Assembly (NCBI GenBank): GCA_028278625.1
Contig: JANQDY010000108.1
Coordinates: 1 to 43,552, forward strand
Direction of reading: 5' to 3'
Length of the DNA: 43,552 nt
Origin: Thermodesulfobacteriota bacterium
GTDB taxonomy: Bacteria > Desulfobacterota > DSM-4660 > Desulfatiglandales > Desulfatiglandaceae
Below the pieces are notes generated by a model. The model was not told the origin of the DNA. It searched no databases and saw only the letters and a program-made list of their open reading frames with translations. This document shows positions 34,874 to 43,290 of this stretch, piece by piece. A program made the translations under genes and the position numbers. Each line of letters begins with the position of its first letter. The stretch's first letter is position 1.

Positions 34874-37800
34874 TCATTTATAGAGCCACACCCGCATCAT
34901 GGAGATCAACCGCCCCTGGTCCACCGGCTTTGGCAGGTAGTCGCTCGCACCCGAGGCAACACATCTGGCGCGGTCCTCCAGCATGGCCTTGGCGGTCAAC
35001 GCAATGATCGGCAGCTTTCGGAATCTGTTCTGGGAGCGAATCCGCTCCATGGCCTCATAGCCATCCATTTCGGGCATCATGATATCCATGAGCACCAGGT
35101 CCACATCCGGCACCTCATCCAGTATCCGAAGGGCTCTCTCACCGTTTTCGGCCTTGAGGGTTTGCAGGCCTTTTCCCGTCAGAAAACGGGACAGAGCAAA
35201 GGTGGTGCGCATGTCGTCGTCCACAATAAGCACCTTTTTCCCTTTCAGCAGGGTATCGGTCTCATGGAGATTCAGAATCATCTCTTTTTTCTCAGCCGGC
35301 ATCTTGCTGACCACGCGATGGAGAAACAGGGATACTTCGTCCAAAAGGCGTTCCTGGGACCGGACGTCCTTAATGACGATGGACTCCGCACGTTCGCGAA
35401 GGGCGATCTCTTCCTCCCGGGTAAGGTCCCGGGCCGTATGGATAATCACGGGGGGCAGACCCACACCTTCGTGCTCAAGGCGCGCCAGCAACTCACCGCC
35501 GTCCATGTCGGGCAGGCCGAGATCCAGGACCACACAGTCGTATCGCTTTTTGCGCAGCGCCGCCATGGCCTGCTCCCCGTTCTCGGCCTCTTCAACTTTC
35601 GTGTCCCCATCATCTATCAGCTGCACGGTCCTGCGGCGTAATGTTGCGTCGTCCTCCACCACCAGCACACGCTTGGGCTTTCCCGCGGATACCTGTTCCA
35701 GCCTGCGGAAGGTTTCTTCCATGTCTTCCGGGTCCAGCGGCTTGTTGGCGTGACCCACGGCACCCATGCGGAGCGCTTCGGTAGAGGCTTTCTCTACGGA
35801 CACGATATGCACCGGGATGTGTCTGGTGCGGGTGTCCTCTTTTAGGGTGGTCAGCACGGCCCAGCCGTTTATACCCGGAAGTCGAATATCGAGGATAATC
35901 CCTTCGGGCAGGTGCCTTGAGGCAAGTTCCAGCCCCTCTTCTCCGGTGGAAGCGGCCAGACACTTGAACCCTTTCCCGTGGCACTTGTCGTATAGCAGCC
36001 GGGCGAAGTTGGGGTCATCTTCGATGACCAGAATGGTCCGGTCGTTTTCCTCCAGACTGCCGCGGTCATCCTCGATCCGGAAGGCGGGAGCAGGGGTCTT
36101 CCGCCCCGTGGCATCGTTCATCGGGGCATTGCCGTGCATGGGAGATGCGGCGACTCCATCCCCCGCCGAGACCTTGCGGCCCGGGGCAACCCTGAAGGGA
36201 AGATACAGCGTGAAGATGGAACCCTTTCCCGGCTCGCTTTCAAGTTTAATCTCACCGCCCAGAAGACGGGCCAGCTCCCTTGAGATGGAAAGCCCAAGAC
36301 CCGTGCCGCCGTACTTCCGGGTTGTACCGCCGTCTGCCTGCTGAAAGGCCTCAAAGATAATCTTCTGCTGATCCAGGGTGATGCCGATGCCGGTGTCCTT
36401 GACCGCGATGGCCAGGCACTCATCCGCGGACAGGCCGCTTTTTGACAGGTCGATCCCGGATTCGGGACGGCCCAAAGTGACGGTGACGCCGCCCGATTCC
36501 GTGAACTTGAGCGCATTGGATATGAGGTTCCGGACGATCTGCTCAACGCGCTTGCGGTCGCTGATGATCTCAGCCGGCGCGTCCTCGCTCACAATCACGC
36601 GGAGTTCCAGCCCCTTGTCCCGGGCCATGTGCTGAAAGGATGACCGAAATCCGTCCGCGAAATCGCTCACACGCACCTCCCTTGGCAAGAGATCCATCCG
36701 ACCCGCTTCGATCTTGGACAGGTCCAGGATTTCGTTGATCAAATTGAGCAGATCCGTACCGCAGCCGTGGATAATCCTCGCGAACTCGGCCTGCTCAGGG
36801 GTCAGGTTGCCCTCCTTGTTTTCTTCAAGCCCCTGCGCCAGAAGCAGCAGGCTGTTAAGAGGGGTGCGCAGCTCGTGGGACATGTTCGCCAGGAACTCTG
36901 ATTTGTACTTGCTGGCAATGGCCAGCTCCTCGGCTTTTTTCTCCACGTCTTCTCTTGCCCGTTCCACTTCCTTCTTCTGACGATCCAGCAGATCATTCTT
37001 CTCTATGAGTTCCTCGTTGGTGACCTCCAGTTCTTCCTGCTGGGTCTTGAGTTTCTCTTCGGATTCCTGCAACCGCTGTGTCTGCTCCTCCAACTCCTCG
37101 TTGGCGACCCTGAGTTCCTCTTGCTGGGACTGAAGCTCTTGGGTCAGACGTTGTGATTGCTTAAACAAACTGCTAAGCTTGGTCCTGCTCTCCGCGCTTT
37201 CAACCGCCACGGCCAGCATCGGCATCACTTGTCTGAGATACGCCATCTGCTGGTCGGTGATCTCGTCCAGGGTGCCGATTTCGATGATGCCCTTGACGCT
37301 GTCCTCGTATAGAAAGGGCGTGACGCAGATAAAACGGGGAAGCCCTTCGCCAAGGCCTGAAGTTACCTTGATATATTCCTCCGGCACGTTCCGAACCAGA
37401 ATCTGCTGCTTCTCAAGTGCGGCCTGCCCGACGAGCCCCTCACCCGGTCTGAAAACGTTTGACAGATTCTTACGCTTTGTGTAGGCATAGCTCCCCACAA
37501 GAGAAAGGGTCGGTTCACCACCATCCTGTGCAACGTAGAAAGCACCCAACTGGGCGTCGAGATACCTGGCGATTTCCGCAATCACTTTCCTTGCAAGCGT
37601 CTCGGTGACCGGATCTCCCCTCATTACGTCGTTGAGCCGGGCGACGCCCGTTTTCAGCCAGTCCCTGGCGCGATCCTGATCACGGCTCTTGCGCAGGGCC
37701 TCGGTCATCTTGGAAAAGGCTTCTTCGAAAACGGTTTGGACCTTGTTCAGGTCCACCATTGAGGAAAGAAGCGTCCCTATTTCATCCTTTCTTGCGATGA

Positions 37801-38572
37801 TGGGCTCGGTATCCGGCCGCTTTCTCTTTGCAAGCGCTTTATTCAGGTCGCCCGAGGCGATGGCCTCCACCACCTGAACCTGTTCATCGGCGCCCGTCGC
37901 CATGGTTCTGAGGGTTCCCACCACTTTCTGAAGGGGCGAATTGATGCTGCGCGTAATTCCGATCCCGATCCCGAAAGCGATCAGGATACCGATGGCAATG
38001 GCAAAGGAAATGGCGATGGTCGCATGATTCGCCCTTCGGGCGTTGTCGGCAGCCACCTTTTCCGCATACGCAATGTTCTGTTTGGCAATCCTGATGATGA
38101 CGTCCCGGGCTGCTCGGCGAATGCGCCCTTCGTCAGCCGCCCGCCATGCCAACCCCTCATCGAACCAGCCTTCCTGCACGAACGTCTTGAGGGAGTCATA
38201 GTATTCTCTATAAGCCTTCCAGCTGGCAAGTAGTTCATTGTATGTCCTTTTGTCTTCGGCGCCAATCAGGGTGTTTTTGTACTCTGCAAGGTGAACCTCT
38301 GCTTCCTTCATGGATGCTTCCGCGATGGAAAGGAAATCCGCCGTCTTTTTCTCGTACAAACAAAAGGCGATATTGGCTGCCGCACGTTCGAAGCCCCCTA
38401 CGATATGAATAATGTACTCAAGGGGAAGCGTGGCTTTTTCGTAGAGATAAGTGTCGGCTTTCTCTATGCCTTTAATCTGGATGACACCGAAAACACCGAT
38501 ACACCCCGCAATGATCGCAACGAGAATGAAACCGCCGATCAACTTCTTGCCGAGTTTCACATTATCTAACAT
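34874..38572 (-). CDS. Membrane hybrid histidine kinase with three receivers (4HB-HAMP-GAF-coiled coil-HisKA-HATPase-REC-REC-REC)
   Basis: A protein of about 1232 residues. Membrane helices at about 10-31 and 184-207 enclose a helical periplasmic domain like the four-helix sensor of chemoreceptors. HAMP follows (about 208-285), then a GAF domain (about 325-460). A long coiled coil (about 470-555) has two 28-residue repeats rich in QQEEL-NEEL. HisKA has H566 in FLANMSHELRTPLN. The HATPase has QIVRNLISNALKF and GTGLGLSISREL. Three receivers complete the chain (about 855-970, 975-1105, 1111-1232). AAGGAGG precedes the ATG at 38572. It is the first gene of the run with cheR, cheB, a second hybrid kinase and HD-GYP. 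The coiled coil and CheR/CheB neighbours suggest it is controlled by methylation. A possible promoter, TTGACA (39008-39003) with TACAAA (38985-38980), lies about 400 bases upstream. Confidence 0.94.
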   Translation of the reverse strand: MLDNVKLGKKLIGGFILVAIIAGCIGVFGVIQIKGIEKADTYLYEKATLPLEYIIHIVGGFERAAANIAFCLYEKKTADFLSIAEASMKEAEVHLAEYKNTLIGAEDKRTYNELLASWKAYREYYDSLKTFVQEGWFDEGLAWRAADEGRIRRAARDVIIRIAKQNIAYAEKVAADNARRANHATIAISFAIAIGILIAFGIGIGITRSINSPLQKVVGTLRTMATGADEQVQVVEAIASGDLNKALAKRKRPDTEPIIARKDEIGTLLSSMVDLNKVQTVFEEAFSKMTEALRKSRDQDRARDWLKTGVARLNDVMRGDPVTETLARKVIAEIARYLDAQLGAFYVAQDGGEPTLSLVGSYAYTKRKNLSNVFRPGEGLVGQAALEKQQILVRNVPEEYIKVTSGLGEGLPRFICVTPFLYEDSVKGIIEIGTLDEITDQQMAYLRQVMPMLAVAVESAESRTKLSSLFKQSQRLTQELQSQQEELRVANEELEEQTQRLQESEEKLKTQQEELEVTNEELIEKNDLLDRQKKEVERAREDVEKKAEELAIASKYKSEFLANMSHELRTPLNSLLLLAQGLEENKEGNLTPEQAEFARIIHGCGTDLLNLINEILDLSKIEAGRMDLLPREVRVSDFADGFRSSFQHMARDKGLELRVIVSEDAPAEIISDRKRVEQIVRNLISNALKFTESGGVTVTLGRPESGIDLSKSGLSADECLAIAVKDTGIGITLDQQKIIFEAFQQADGGTTRKYGGTGLGLSISRELARLLGGEIKLESEPGKGSIFTLYLPFRVAPGRKVSAGDGVAASPMHGNAPMNDATGRKTPAPAFRIEDDRGSLEENDRTILVIEDDPNFARLLYDKCHGKGFKCLAASTGEEGLELASRHLPEGIILDIRLPGINGWAVLTTLKEDTRTRHIPVHIVSVEKASTEALRMGAVGHANKPLDPEDMEETFRRLEQVSAGKPKRVLVVEDDATLRRRTVQLIDDGDTKVEEAENGEQAMAALRKKRYDCVVLDLGLPDMDGGELLARLEHEGVGLPPVIIHTARDLTREEEIALRERAESIVIKDVRSQERLLDEVSLFLHRVVSKMPAEKKEMILNLHETDTLLKGKKVLIVDDDMRTTFALSRFLTGKGLQTLKAENGERALRILDEVPDVDLVLMDIMMPEMDGYEAMERIRSQNRFRKLPIIALTAKAMLEDRARCVASGASDYLPKPVDQGRLISMMRVWLYK

Positions 38573-39132
38573 GGGACATCCTCCTTCCAACCAGGGACCT
38601 TCAGACAGGCATCAAGATGTTGACTCACTTTGCCAACATTCTTGGCCGAGGCAGGAGTGGCCTTTTGACACAACACGATGATCCGATTTCAGCGGGTCTG
38701 TTCCGTAGCTGTTTTCAGATAGAAAGTTGAACCGTCAACGAGAGTATTGGGACGCTTTTTCTTCTGTTTTGATTGATTCTGGATGAAAGCGCTAAAGGTG
38801 AAATCAGTTGAGTTTCGTTCTTCTTGAACCTACCATCGCTGGTGTTGAACCCGAAAAGCTCAGCCGTTCCGGCAAAAACACACCCTGGTTGTTCTCTTGA
38901 GAAGCCCAGCAGAGAAAGAAGAAGAGCTACCCGTTTTGTTTGAATACGGGCTTCAAGTGGGATTTTTGTGTATGGTTTATTTGTAAAAATTCAAGAATGT
39001 TGTGTCAAGGGATTTCTGGCTCATATAGACGGTGACAAACGCCTGACAATCCGGAGCCGCTCATTCTGAGGCAGGTATTCATTATCGTGAAACCCATGAA
39101 AATCGGGGGGGACCTTTAAAGGACCCATCGGC
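38573..39132. other. Gap of 560 bases upstream of the three-receiver kinase
   Basis: On the minus strand TTGACA (39008-39003) and TACAAA (38985-38980) are 17 bases apart. This is the best promoter for the kinase run and leaves a leader of about 400 bases. A GGaCCTTTAAAGGaCC imperfect palindrome near 39110-39125 lies just past the end of the nicotianamine-synthase-like gene and may help end its transcript. I see no coding frame that I trust. Confidence 0.4.
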
Positions 39133-40041
39133 TCAAGACACCCGAACGGCAAACACACAGGTGTTGTTCACGGGGGGCTCCGGACGGACCCTGGCCCTTT
39201 CGGCGAATTCCTTCGGCAGTTGAAACATGGACTGGTCATCTAGAAGGCGTCGCAGCCCTTTTTCATATATGCGGTAGGAGATCTTCTGCCCGGGATGACA
39301 AGCACGGGAAAGGTGGTCAAAAATTTCCTTTTTCGGCACCGCGTCGGCACCCACCATCATCAGCTCGCACGGTTCCCTGCCGGTTAGGGAATAGTGATCT
39401 CCCTGCAGAATAGTAATGAATTCACTCAGCCCCAGCCGGTGAATCACTTTCCTCGAGAGTGCCGCGGTTGGCTGATCCTGCTCGATTCCGACGCCTTTGA
39501 GACCATATCCTTTTGAGAGACATAGGAGACTCAAGGGGAGCGGCCCGCTGCCCAGGAAGAAAATCCGGTCTCCCGGCTTTAGACCCGCGCCTTCATATTC
39601 CATGCGGGCAAGGGATTGATAGTTGGGGAAGTAGGGGAATGCTTTGAGCAGTGACCACGATTCCGGATGGGAAATGATGGCTTCAGCTGACTGCCTTTCC
39701 AGTTGCAGCCCAATCAACCGCTTCACCCGGGCGATGCGCCGGGTTGCGGGAACAAGGGTCGGGTCTCGGGCCAGTTTTTCCACTGTTTCGTCCGGCACTT
39801 CCTTTGCCGCCAGGTGGACCCCTGCGTTCATGTGGGCCAGATCATCCAAGAGTTGGTAGAGCCGATAGAGTTCCTCGTGCGGCAGGTTCGCCAGGGTCCG
39901 GCGTGTATAGCGGCGGATCTTTTCGGCAAACGCCAAAATATGGGGTTTGATGATGTCCAGGCTGGCAAGGCAGTCTTTGCAGCAACCCAGAAAATCATGT
40001 TCTTTCAGTTCGCGCTCGTGAAAATAGTTGATATCATGCAT
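39133..40041 (-). CDS. Nicotianamine-synthase-like protein (metallophore synthase family)
   Basis: The 302-residue protein resembles nicotianamine synthases, including the methanogen type as I recall it. A helical N-terminal domain is followed by FPYFPNYQSLARMEYEG, the signature IFFLGSGPLPLSLLCLS (S-adenosylmethionine-binding fold), SRKVIHRLGL, ISYRIYEKGLRRLL, and the ending PPVNNTCVFAVRV. These enzymes join aminobutyrate units from S-adenosylmethionine to make nicotianamine-type metal chelators that bind Ni, Co, Zn or Fe. Bacterial relatives (CntL) add an opine dehydrogenase, which is not seen here. The gene diverges from an ECF nickel/cobalt transporter operon with a shared control region, supporting a role in nickel or cobalt supply. 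Not excluded: a methyltransferase using the same fold. Confidence 0.8.
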   Translation of the reverse strand: MHDINYFHERELKEHDFLGCCKDCLASLDIIKPHILAFAEKIRRYTRRTLANLPHEELYRLYQLLDDLAHMNAGVHLAAKEVPDETVEKLARDPTLVPATRRIARVKRLIGLQLERQSAEAIISHPESWSLLKAFPYFPNYQSLARMEYEGAGLKPGDRIFFLGSGPLPLSLLCLSKGYGLKGVGIEQDQPTAALSRKVIHRLGLSEFITILQGDHYSLTGREPCELMMVGADAVPKKEIFDHLSRACHPGQKISYRIYEKGLRRLLDDQSMFQLPKEFAERARVRPEPPVNNTCVFAVRVS

Positions 40042-40074
40042 GGGATCACCGGTTCGGCATTATCAAAGGCTTTT

Positions 40075-40104
40075 CAAATAGTCAGAAAAAAATCGCCTTG
40101 TCAA
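40075..40104 (-). promoter_or_regulatory. Promoter for the nicotianamine-synthase-like gene
   Basis: On the minus strand TTGACA (40104-40099) is followed after 18 bases by TATTTG (40080-40075), about 30 bases before the ATG at 40041. The -35 is perfect and the -10 weak, as expected for an activated or conditionally used promoter. Confidence 0.45.
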
Positions 40105-40207
40105 TGAAAAGAGGCCCTTTCTGATGTGGGTCGCGGATCCGACCATTTACCCACCCCTCGAAAAAGGGAAAGGTTCTTATGGAACAAAATGTTTGCTCAA
40201 AAAGGTC

Positions 40208-40236
40208 TTGACAATTCGTAAACAAAGATTTATGCG
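40208..40236 (+). promoter_or_regulatory. Promoter for the nickel/cobalt transporter operon
   Basis: TTGACA (40208-40213) is followed after 17 bases by TATGCG (40231-40236). The -10 is a weak match. An imperfect palindrome begins at 40230 and covers it. Transcription would start near 40243, about 227 bases before the NikK-like start, so a long leader or further promoter is possible. Confidence 0.5.
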
Positions 40237-40259
40237 TCACTCACGTAAGTGTGCAATAA
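40230..40259. promoter_or_regulatory. Imperfect 30-bp palindrome, candidate metal-regulator operator
   Basis: The arms match as TTAT-N4-CACT-N-ACGT-N-AGTG-N4-ATAA, with the symmetry centre in ACGT near 40244/40245. It covers the -10 and start region of the transporter promoter, the right place for repression by NikR, Fur-type or another regulator when metal is plentiful. I cannot match it to one consensus with certainty. Confidence 0.5.
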
Positions 40260-40469
40260 GAAATTGCATTCCAAAGCATCTGAAACAGAGATTGGAAAAG
40301 CCAAGAAGGCGGCCGGGTCTGTTCCGACATCGTTTTCTTGGTTTTTTTTAGGACCCTAATCAAACAACCATCGGCATTTGGAAGGAGGGACGACCCAATG
40401 GGACCGGTTCAATAAGGAACGGTCGAAATTGATAGCATCATGGGGTTCATGCAAAGTGGAGGCATTGCA

Positions 40470-41243
40470 ATGAAAAAAGCCATCTTTTTCCTGGTAATTG
40501 GGTTTTATTCTCTCTTTTCCGGTCATGTGGCCATGGCCCATTTCGGGATGCTCATTCCGTCGGATTCAATGGTCATGCAGGGAGACCGAAGGACCATCTC
40601 CTTGATCCTCTCCTTCTCCCACCCTTTTGAAATGGTCGGCATGGCGCTTTCAAAACCCCGGAAATTCGGCGTCGTGACAAAGGGGGGAAAACAGAATCTG
40701 CTGGGCCTTTTGAAGGAAGCAAAGGTCATGGGGCATAAGGCCTGGAAAGCCGAATACACCATTAAACGGCCCGGCGCCTATTTGTTCTACATGGTTCCCA
40801 AACCGTACTGGGAACCGGCGGAAGACTGTTTCATCGTGCATTATACCAAAACCGTGGCGGCCGCCTTTGGGGATGATGAGGGTTGGGACCGGGAAGCGGG
40901 GCTCAAGACCGAAATCATACCCCTAACAAAGCCTTTTGGGCTTTATGCGGGGAACGTTTTTCAGGGAATTGTCAAGCTGAACGGAAAGCCGGTTCCCTTT
41001 TCACAGGTTGAGGTGGAATACTACAATCAGCAAAAGAGGGCGGAAGCGCCCACGGAATACATGATCACCCAGACCATCAAGGCGGATCAAAACGGTGTTT
41101 TCACCTATGCCGCGCCCAAAGCCGGCTGGTGGGGATTCGCGGCCTTGAACACTTCCGAGGAAAAGATCAAACACGACGGCCAAGAAAGGGAGATCGAGCT
41201 GGGAGCGGTTATCTGGGTCAGATTCCTCAACTGGAAGGATTGA
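40470..41243 (+). CDS. DUF4198 periplasmic protein, NikK-like nickel transport component
   Basis: The 257-residue protein has a Sec signal peptide (MKKAIFFLVIGFYSLFSGH, cleavage near AMA) followed by HFGMLIPSDSM at the mature N-terminus, where a histidine could bind metal. The rest fits DUF4198 (LSFSHPFE, GAYLFYMVPKPYWEPAED, and a C-terminal beta-rich GVFTYAAPKAGWWGFAAL). DUF4198 proteins accompany nickel and cobalt ECF transporters and are called NikK there. GGAGG at 40458-40462 selects the ATG at 40470 over the upstream ATG at 40440. It is the first gene of the operon, 28 bases before CbiM/NikM. Confidence 0.85.
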   Translation: MKKAIFFLVIGFYSLFSGHVAMAHFGMLIPSDSMVMQGDRRTISLILSFSHPFEMVGMALSKPRKFGVVTKGGKQNLLGLLKEAKVMGHKAWKAEYTIKRPGAYLFYMVPKPYWEPAEDCFIVHYTKTVAAAFGDDEGWDREAGLKTEIIPLTKPFGLYAGNVFQGIVKLNGKPVPFSQVEVEYYNQQKRAEAPTEYMITQTIKADQNGVFTYAAPKAGWWGFAALNTSEEKIKHDGQEREIELGAVIWVRFLNWKD

Positions 41244-41271
41244 CAGTCTCATTTCGGAGGGAAGGGAGATC

Positions 41272-41871
41272 ATGCATATTTCCGAAGGGGTCCTTTCAGG
41301 ACCCGTGCTGATTTCAGGCATTGCCCTGGCAGCAGTCGGTACTGCCGTGGGACTCAAAAAACTGGATTACGACCGTCTTCCCCGAGCCGCAATTCTTTCC
41401 GCCGCTTTTTTTGTGGCCTCTTTGATTCACGTTCCCATCGGCCCCTCCAGCATTCATCTGATTCTAAACGGCATTGTGGGTCTCATCCTCGGCTGGGGGG
41501 CTTTCCCCGTTATCCTCGTGGCATTGGTGCTTCAGGTAATATTCTTCCAATTCGGCGGTATCACAACCCTCGGTATCAACACCGTGATCATGGCGCTGCC
41601 GGCTGTTTTGTGTTACTATCTGTTCGGCCCCCTGGTGGGAAAAGGACCACGGACGGCGATTTCCGCCGCTTTTCTTTGCGGGGCGCTTTCGGTTTTTCTG
41701 GGGGGTATTCTCGTGGGGCTGGCGCTTGCCTTTACCGAGGAGAACTTCTTGAAAGCCGCCTATTTGGTAGTGATGGCACACATTCCGGTGATGATTATCG
41801 AAGGGGTCATCACCGCTTTTTGCGTGGTGTTCCTGAAAAAGGTGCAACCTGAAATGCTGTCTTCGAGATGA
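41272..41871 (+). CDS. cbiM: ECF transporter substrate-specificity subunit CbiM/NikM
   Basis: The 199-residue membrane protein begins MHISEGVL. The histidine at position 2 with the free amino end forms the metal site of CbiM/NikM proteins. It has six or so helices and the conserved HVPIGPSSIHLILNGIVGL segment. It captures Ni2+ or Co2+ and works with the CbiQ membrane coupler and the CbiO ATPase. A GGAGGGAAGGGAG stretch precedes the ATG. The stop overlaps the next gene by four bases (ATGA), implying translational coupling. With NikK and a NikL-like protein in place of CbiN, nickel is more likely than cobalt, but sequence alone does not settle it. Confidence 0.94.
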   Translation: MHISEGVLSGPVLISGIALAAVGTAVGLKKLDYDRLPRAAILSAAFFVASLIHVPIGPSSIHLILNGIVGLILGWGAFPVILVALVLQVIFFQFGGITTLGINTVIMALPAVLCYYLFGPLVGKGPRTAISAAFLCGALSVFLGGILVGLALAFTEENFLKAAYLVVMAHIPVMIIEGVITAFCVVFLKKVQPEMLSSR

Positions 41872-42527
41872 TGATGAAAACAGATAAAAAAGATGACGCA
41901 ACCAAGCGCCAACCCCTTATGCGGATGACGGTCTGTTCCTTTGTGATTTTATTGCTTTGGACCGGTTCCGCCGCGGCCCACCGGGTGAATGTGTTTGCAT
42001 GGGTGGAAGGGGATACCGTCTACACGGAGAGCAAGTTCAGTGGCGGCAAGCGCGTAAAAGGTGGTGAGGTTCTTGTTTATGACGCGAAAGGGAACCTGCT
42101 CCTTTCAGGCAAGACCGACACAGAGGGGGGATTCTCCTTCAACATTCCCCAAAAGACCGCCATGCGGATCGTGCTGAAAGCGGGTACGGGTCATCGGGGT
42201 GAATGGACCATCCCCCGAAGTGAGGTCGATCCGGAGGCCTCCGGATCCCCTTCGGCTCCTGCCCATGGGAAGCCATCCGACACGCCAAAGACTGAATCGC
42301 CCCGGCCTTCCGCGGATCCGGATCAGATACGCCACACCCTTGAGCAGACCCTGGATCGTCGGCTAAACCCGATCTTGAAAATGATCGCGGCGTCTCAGGA
42401 CAAAGGGCCCACCCTTCGGGATATTCTGGGGGGCATCGGTTATATTCTCGGTTTGATGGGGCTGGCCGCTTACATCCACTTTCGACGCAAAGCCCGCGAA
42501 TTGGAGGAACAGGCGAAAGGCCGATAA
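41868..42527 (+). CDS. NikL-like accessory membrane protein of the nickel/cobalt transporter
   Basis: The 219-residue protein has an N-terminal signal or anchor helix (about 20-38, ending AAAH), a beta-sandwich-like domain (RVNVFAWVEGDTVYTES, GGEVLVYDAKGNLLLSG, TDTEGGFSFNIP), a Pro/Ser-rich linker (about 125-150), and a C-terminal membrane helix (IGYILGLMGLAAYIHF, about 188-206). The position between NikM and NikQ and this topology match NikL, which takes the place of NikN/CbiN in one kind of nickel ECF transporter. The histidine after the cleavage site (AHRVN) could bind metal. ATG codons at 41868, 41871 and 41874 are all possible; the first overlaps the NikM stop codon. The role is inferred from context. 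Confidence 0.75.
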   Translation: MMMKTDKKDDATKRQPLMRMTVCSFVILLLWTGSAAAHRVNVFAWVEGDTVYTESKFSGGKRVKGGEVLVYDAKGNLLLSGKTDTEGGFSFNIPQKTAMRIVLKAGTGHRGEWTIPRSEVDPEASGSPSAPAHGKPSDTPKTESPRPSADPDQIRHTLEQTLDRRLNPILKMIAASQDKGPTLRDILGGIGYILGLMGLAAYIHFRRKARELEEQAKGR

Positions 42528-42531
42528 ATCC

Positions 42532-43290
42532 ATGCTGCAGGAACCTTTTTCCCGTGGAAGCAGCTCTGTACACCGGCTTGATCCCCGCTTCAAAATCATT
42601 ATGGCGGCGCTCTACGCCTTTGCAATAGCGCTTTCAGACCGGTTTCCGGCCCTCTTTTTGGGTCTGGGTTTCTCTTTATTGCTGGTGGGAATATCCCGCT
42701 TGTCCCCGTGGGAAGTGGTCAAGCGGATCGCGCTGGTGAACGGTTTCGTCCTCTTTTTTTGGCTGGTCATCCCCTTTACCTATCCGGGAGATCCGCTGTT
42801 TTTCATGGGGCCGCTTACGGCCACCCGTGAGGGGGTTCTCATGTCAGCGCGAATCACCCTCAAAAGCAACGCCATCCTTCTGGCGTTCATTTCCCTGATC
42901 GCCACCAGCGCCATCGCATCCCTGGGGGCCGCCCTGGGTGCGCTGGGTGTTCCCCGGAAGATGATACACCTTCTGTTGTTGAATTATCGCTATATCTTCG
43001 TTATGGAAGAGGAGTACCATCGGTTGGTCAGATCGGCAACAGTCCGCGGGTTTCAGCCGTCCACAGGGATGCACACTTACAGAACATTCGCCTACCTTTT
43101 GGGGATGCTTTTCGTGCGTGCCGCGGAAAGGGCCGAACGGGTCTACATGGCCATGCTTTGCCGCGGGTTCAGCGGGACCTTTCATTCCCTTTGGGAGTTT
43201 TCCCATTCCGGACGGGATACCCTGTGGCTGTGCGGCACGGTGGTAATTGTATTGGGAATATTGATACTCGAATGGATCCCGCCAAAATGA
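42532..43290 (+). CDS. cbiQ: ECF transporter membrane coupling subunit CbiQ/NikQ
   Basis: The 252-residue protein has about five or six hydrophobic helices. It begins with SVHRLDPRFKIIMAAL, a typical opening of ECF T-components, and the coupling helices carry the arginine signatures SATVRGF and MLCRGF, which contact the ATPase. It links the substrate subunit CbiM to the ATPase CbiO. Its ATG is 4 bases after the NikL-like stop codon and its last bases overlap the CbiO start. A single continuous operon is indicated. Confidence 0.92.
   Translation: MLQEPFSRGSSSVHRLDPRFKIIMAALYAFAIALSDRFPALFLGLGFSLLLVGISRLSPWEVVKRIALVNGFVLFFWLVIPFTYPGDPLFFMGPLTATREGVLMSARITLKSNAILLAFISLIATSAIASLGAALGALGVPRKMIHLLLLNYRYIFVMEEEYHRLVRSATVRGFQPSTGMHTYRTFAYLLGMLFVRAAERAERVYMAMLCRGFSGTFHSLWEFSHSGRDTLWLCGTVVIVLGILILEWIPPK

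Noticed and set aside
34772..35641. Plus-strand open frame of 289 codons
   Set aside because: It is antisense to CheR and the three-receiver kinase; residue pattern (many His, Gln, Gly) is typical of a mirror of receiver genes.
40124..40351. Plus-strand 75-codon frame rich in Arg and Lys in the transporter control region
   Set aside because: It overlaps the promoter and palindrome and has no ribosome site or domain.
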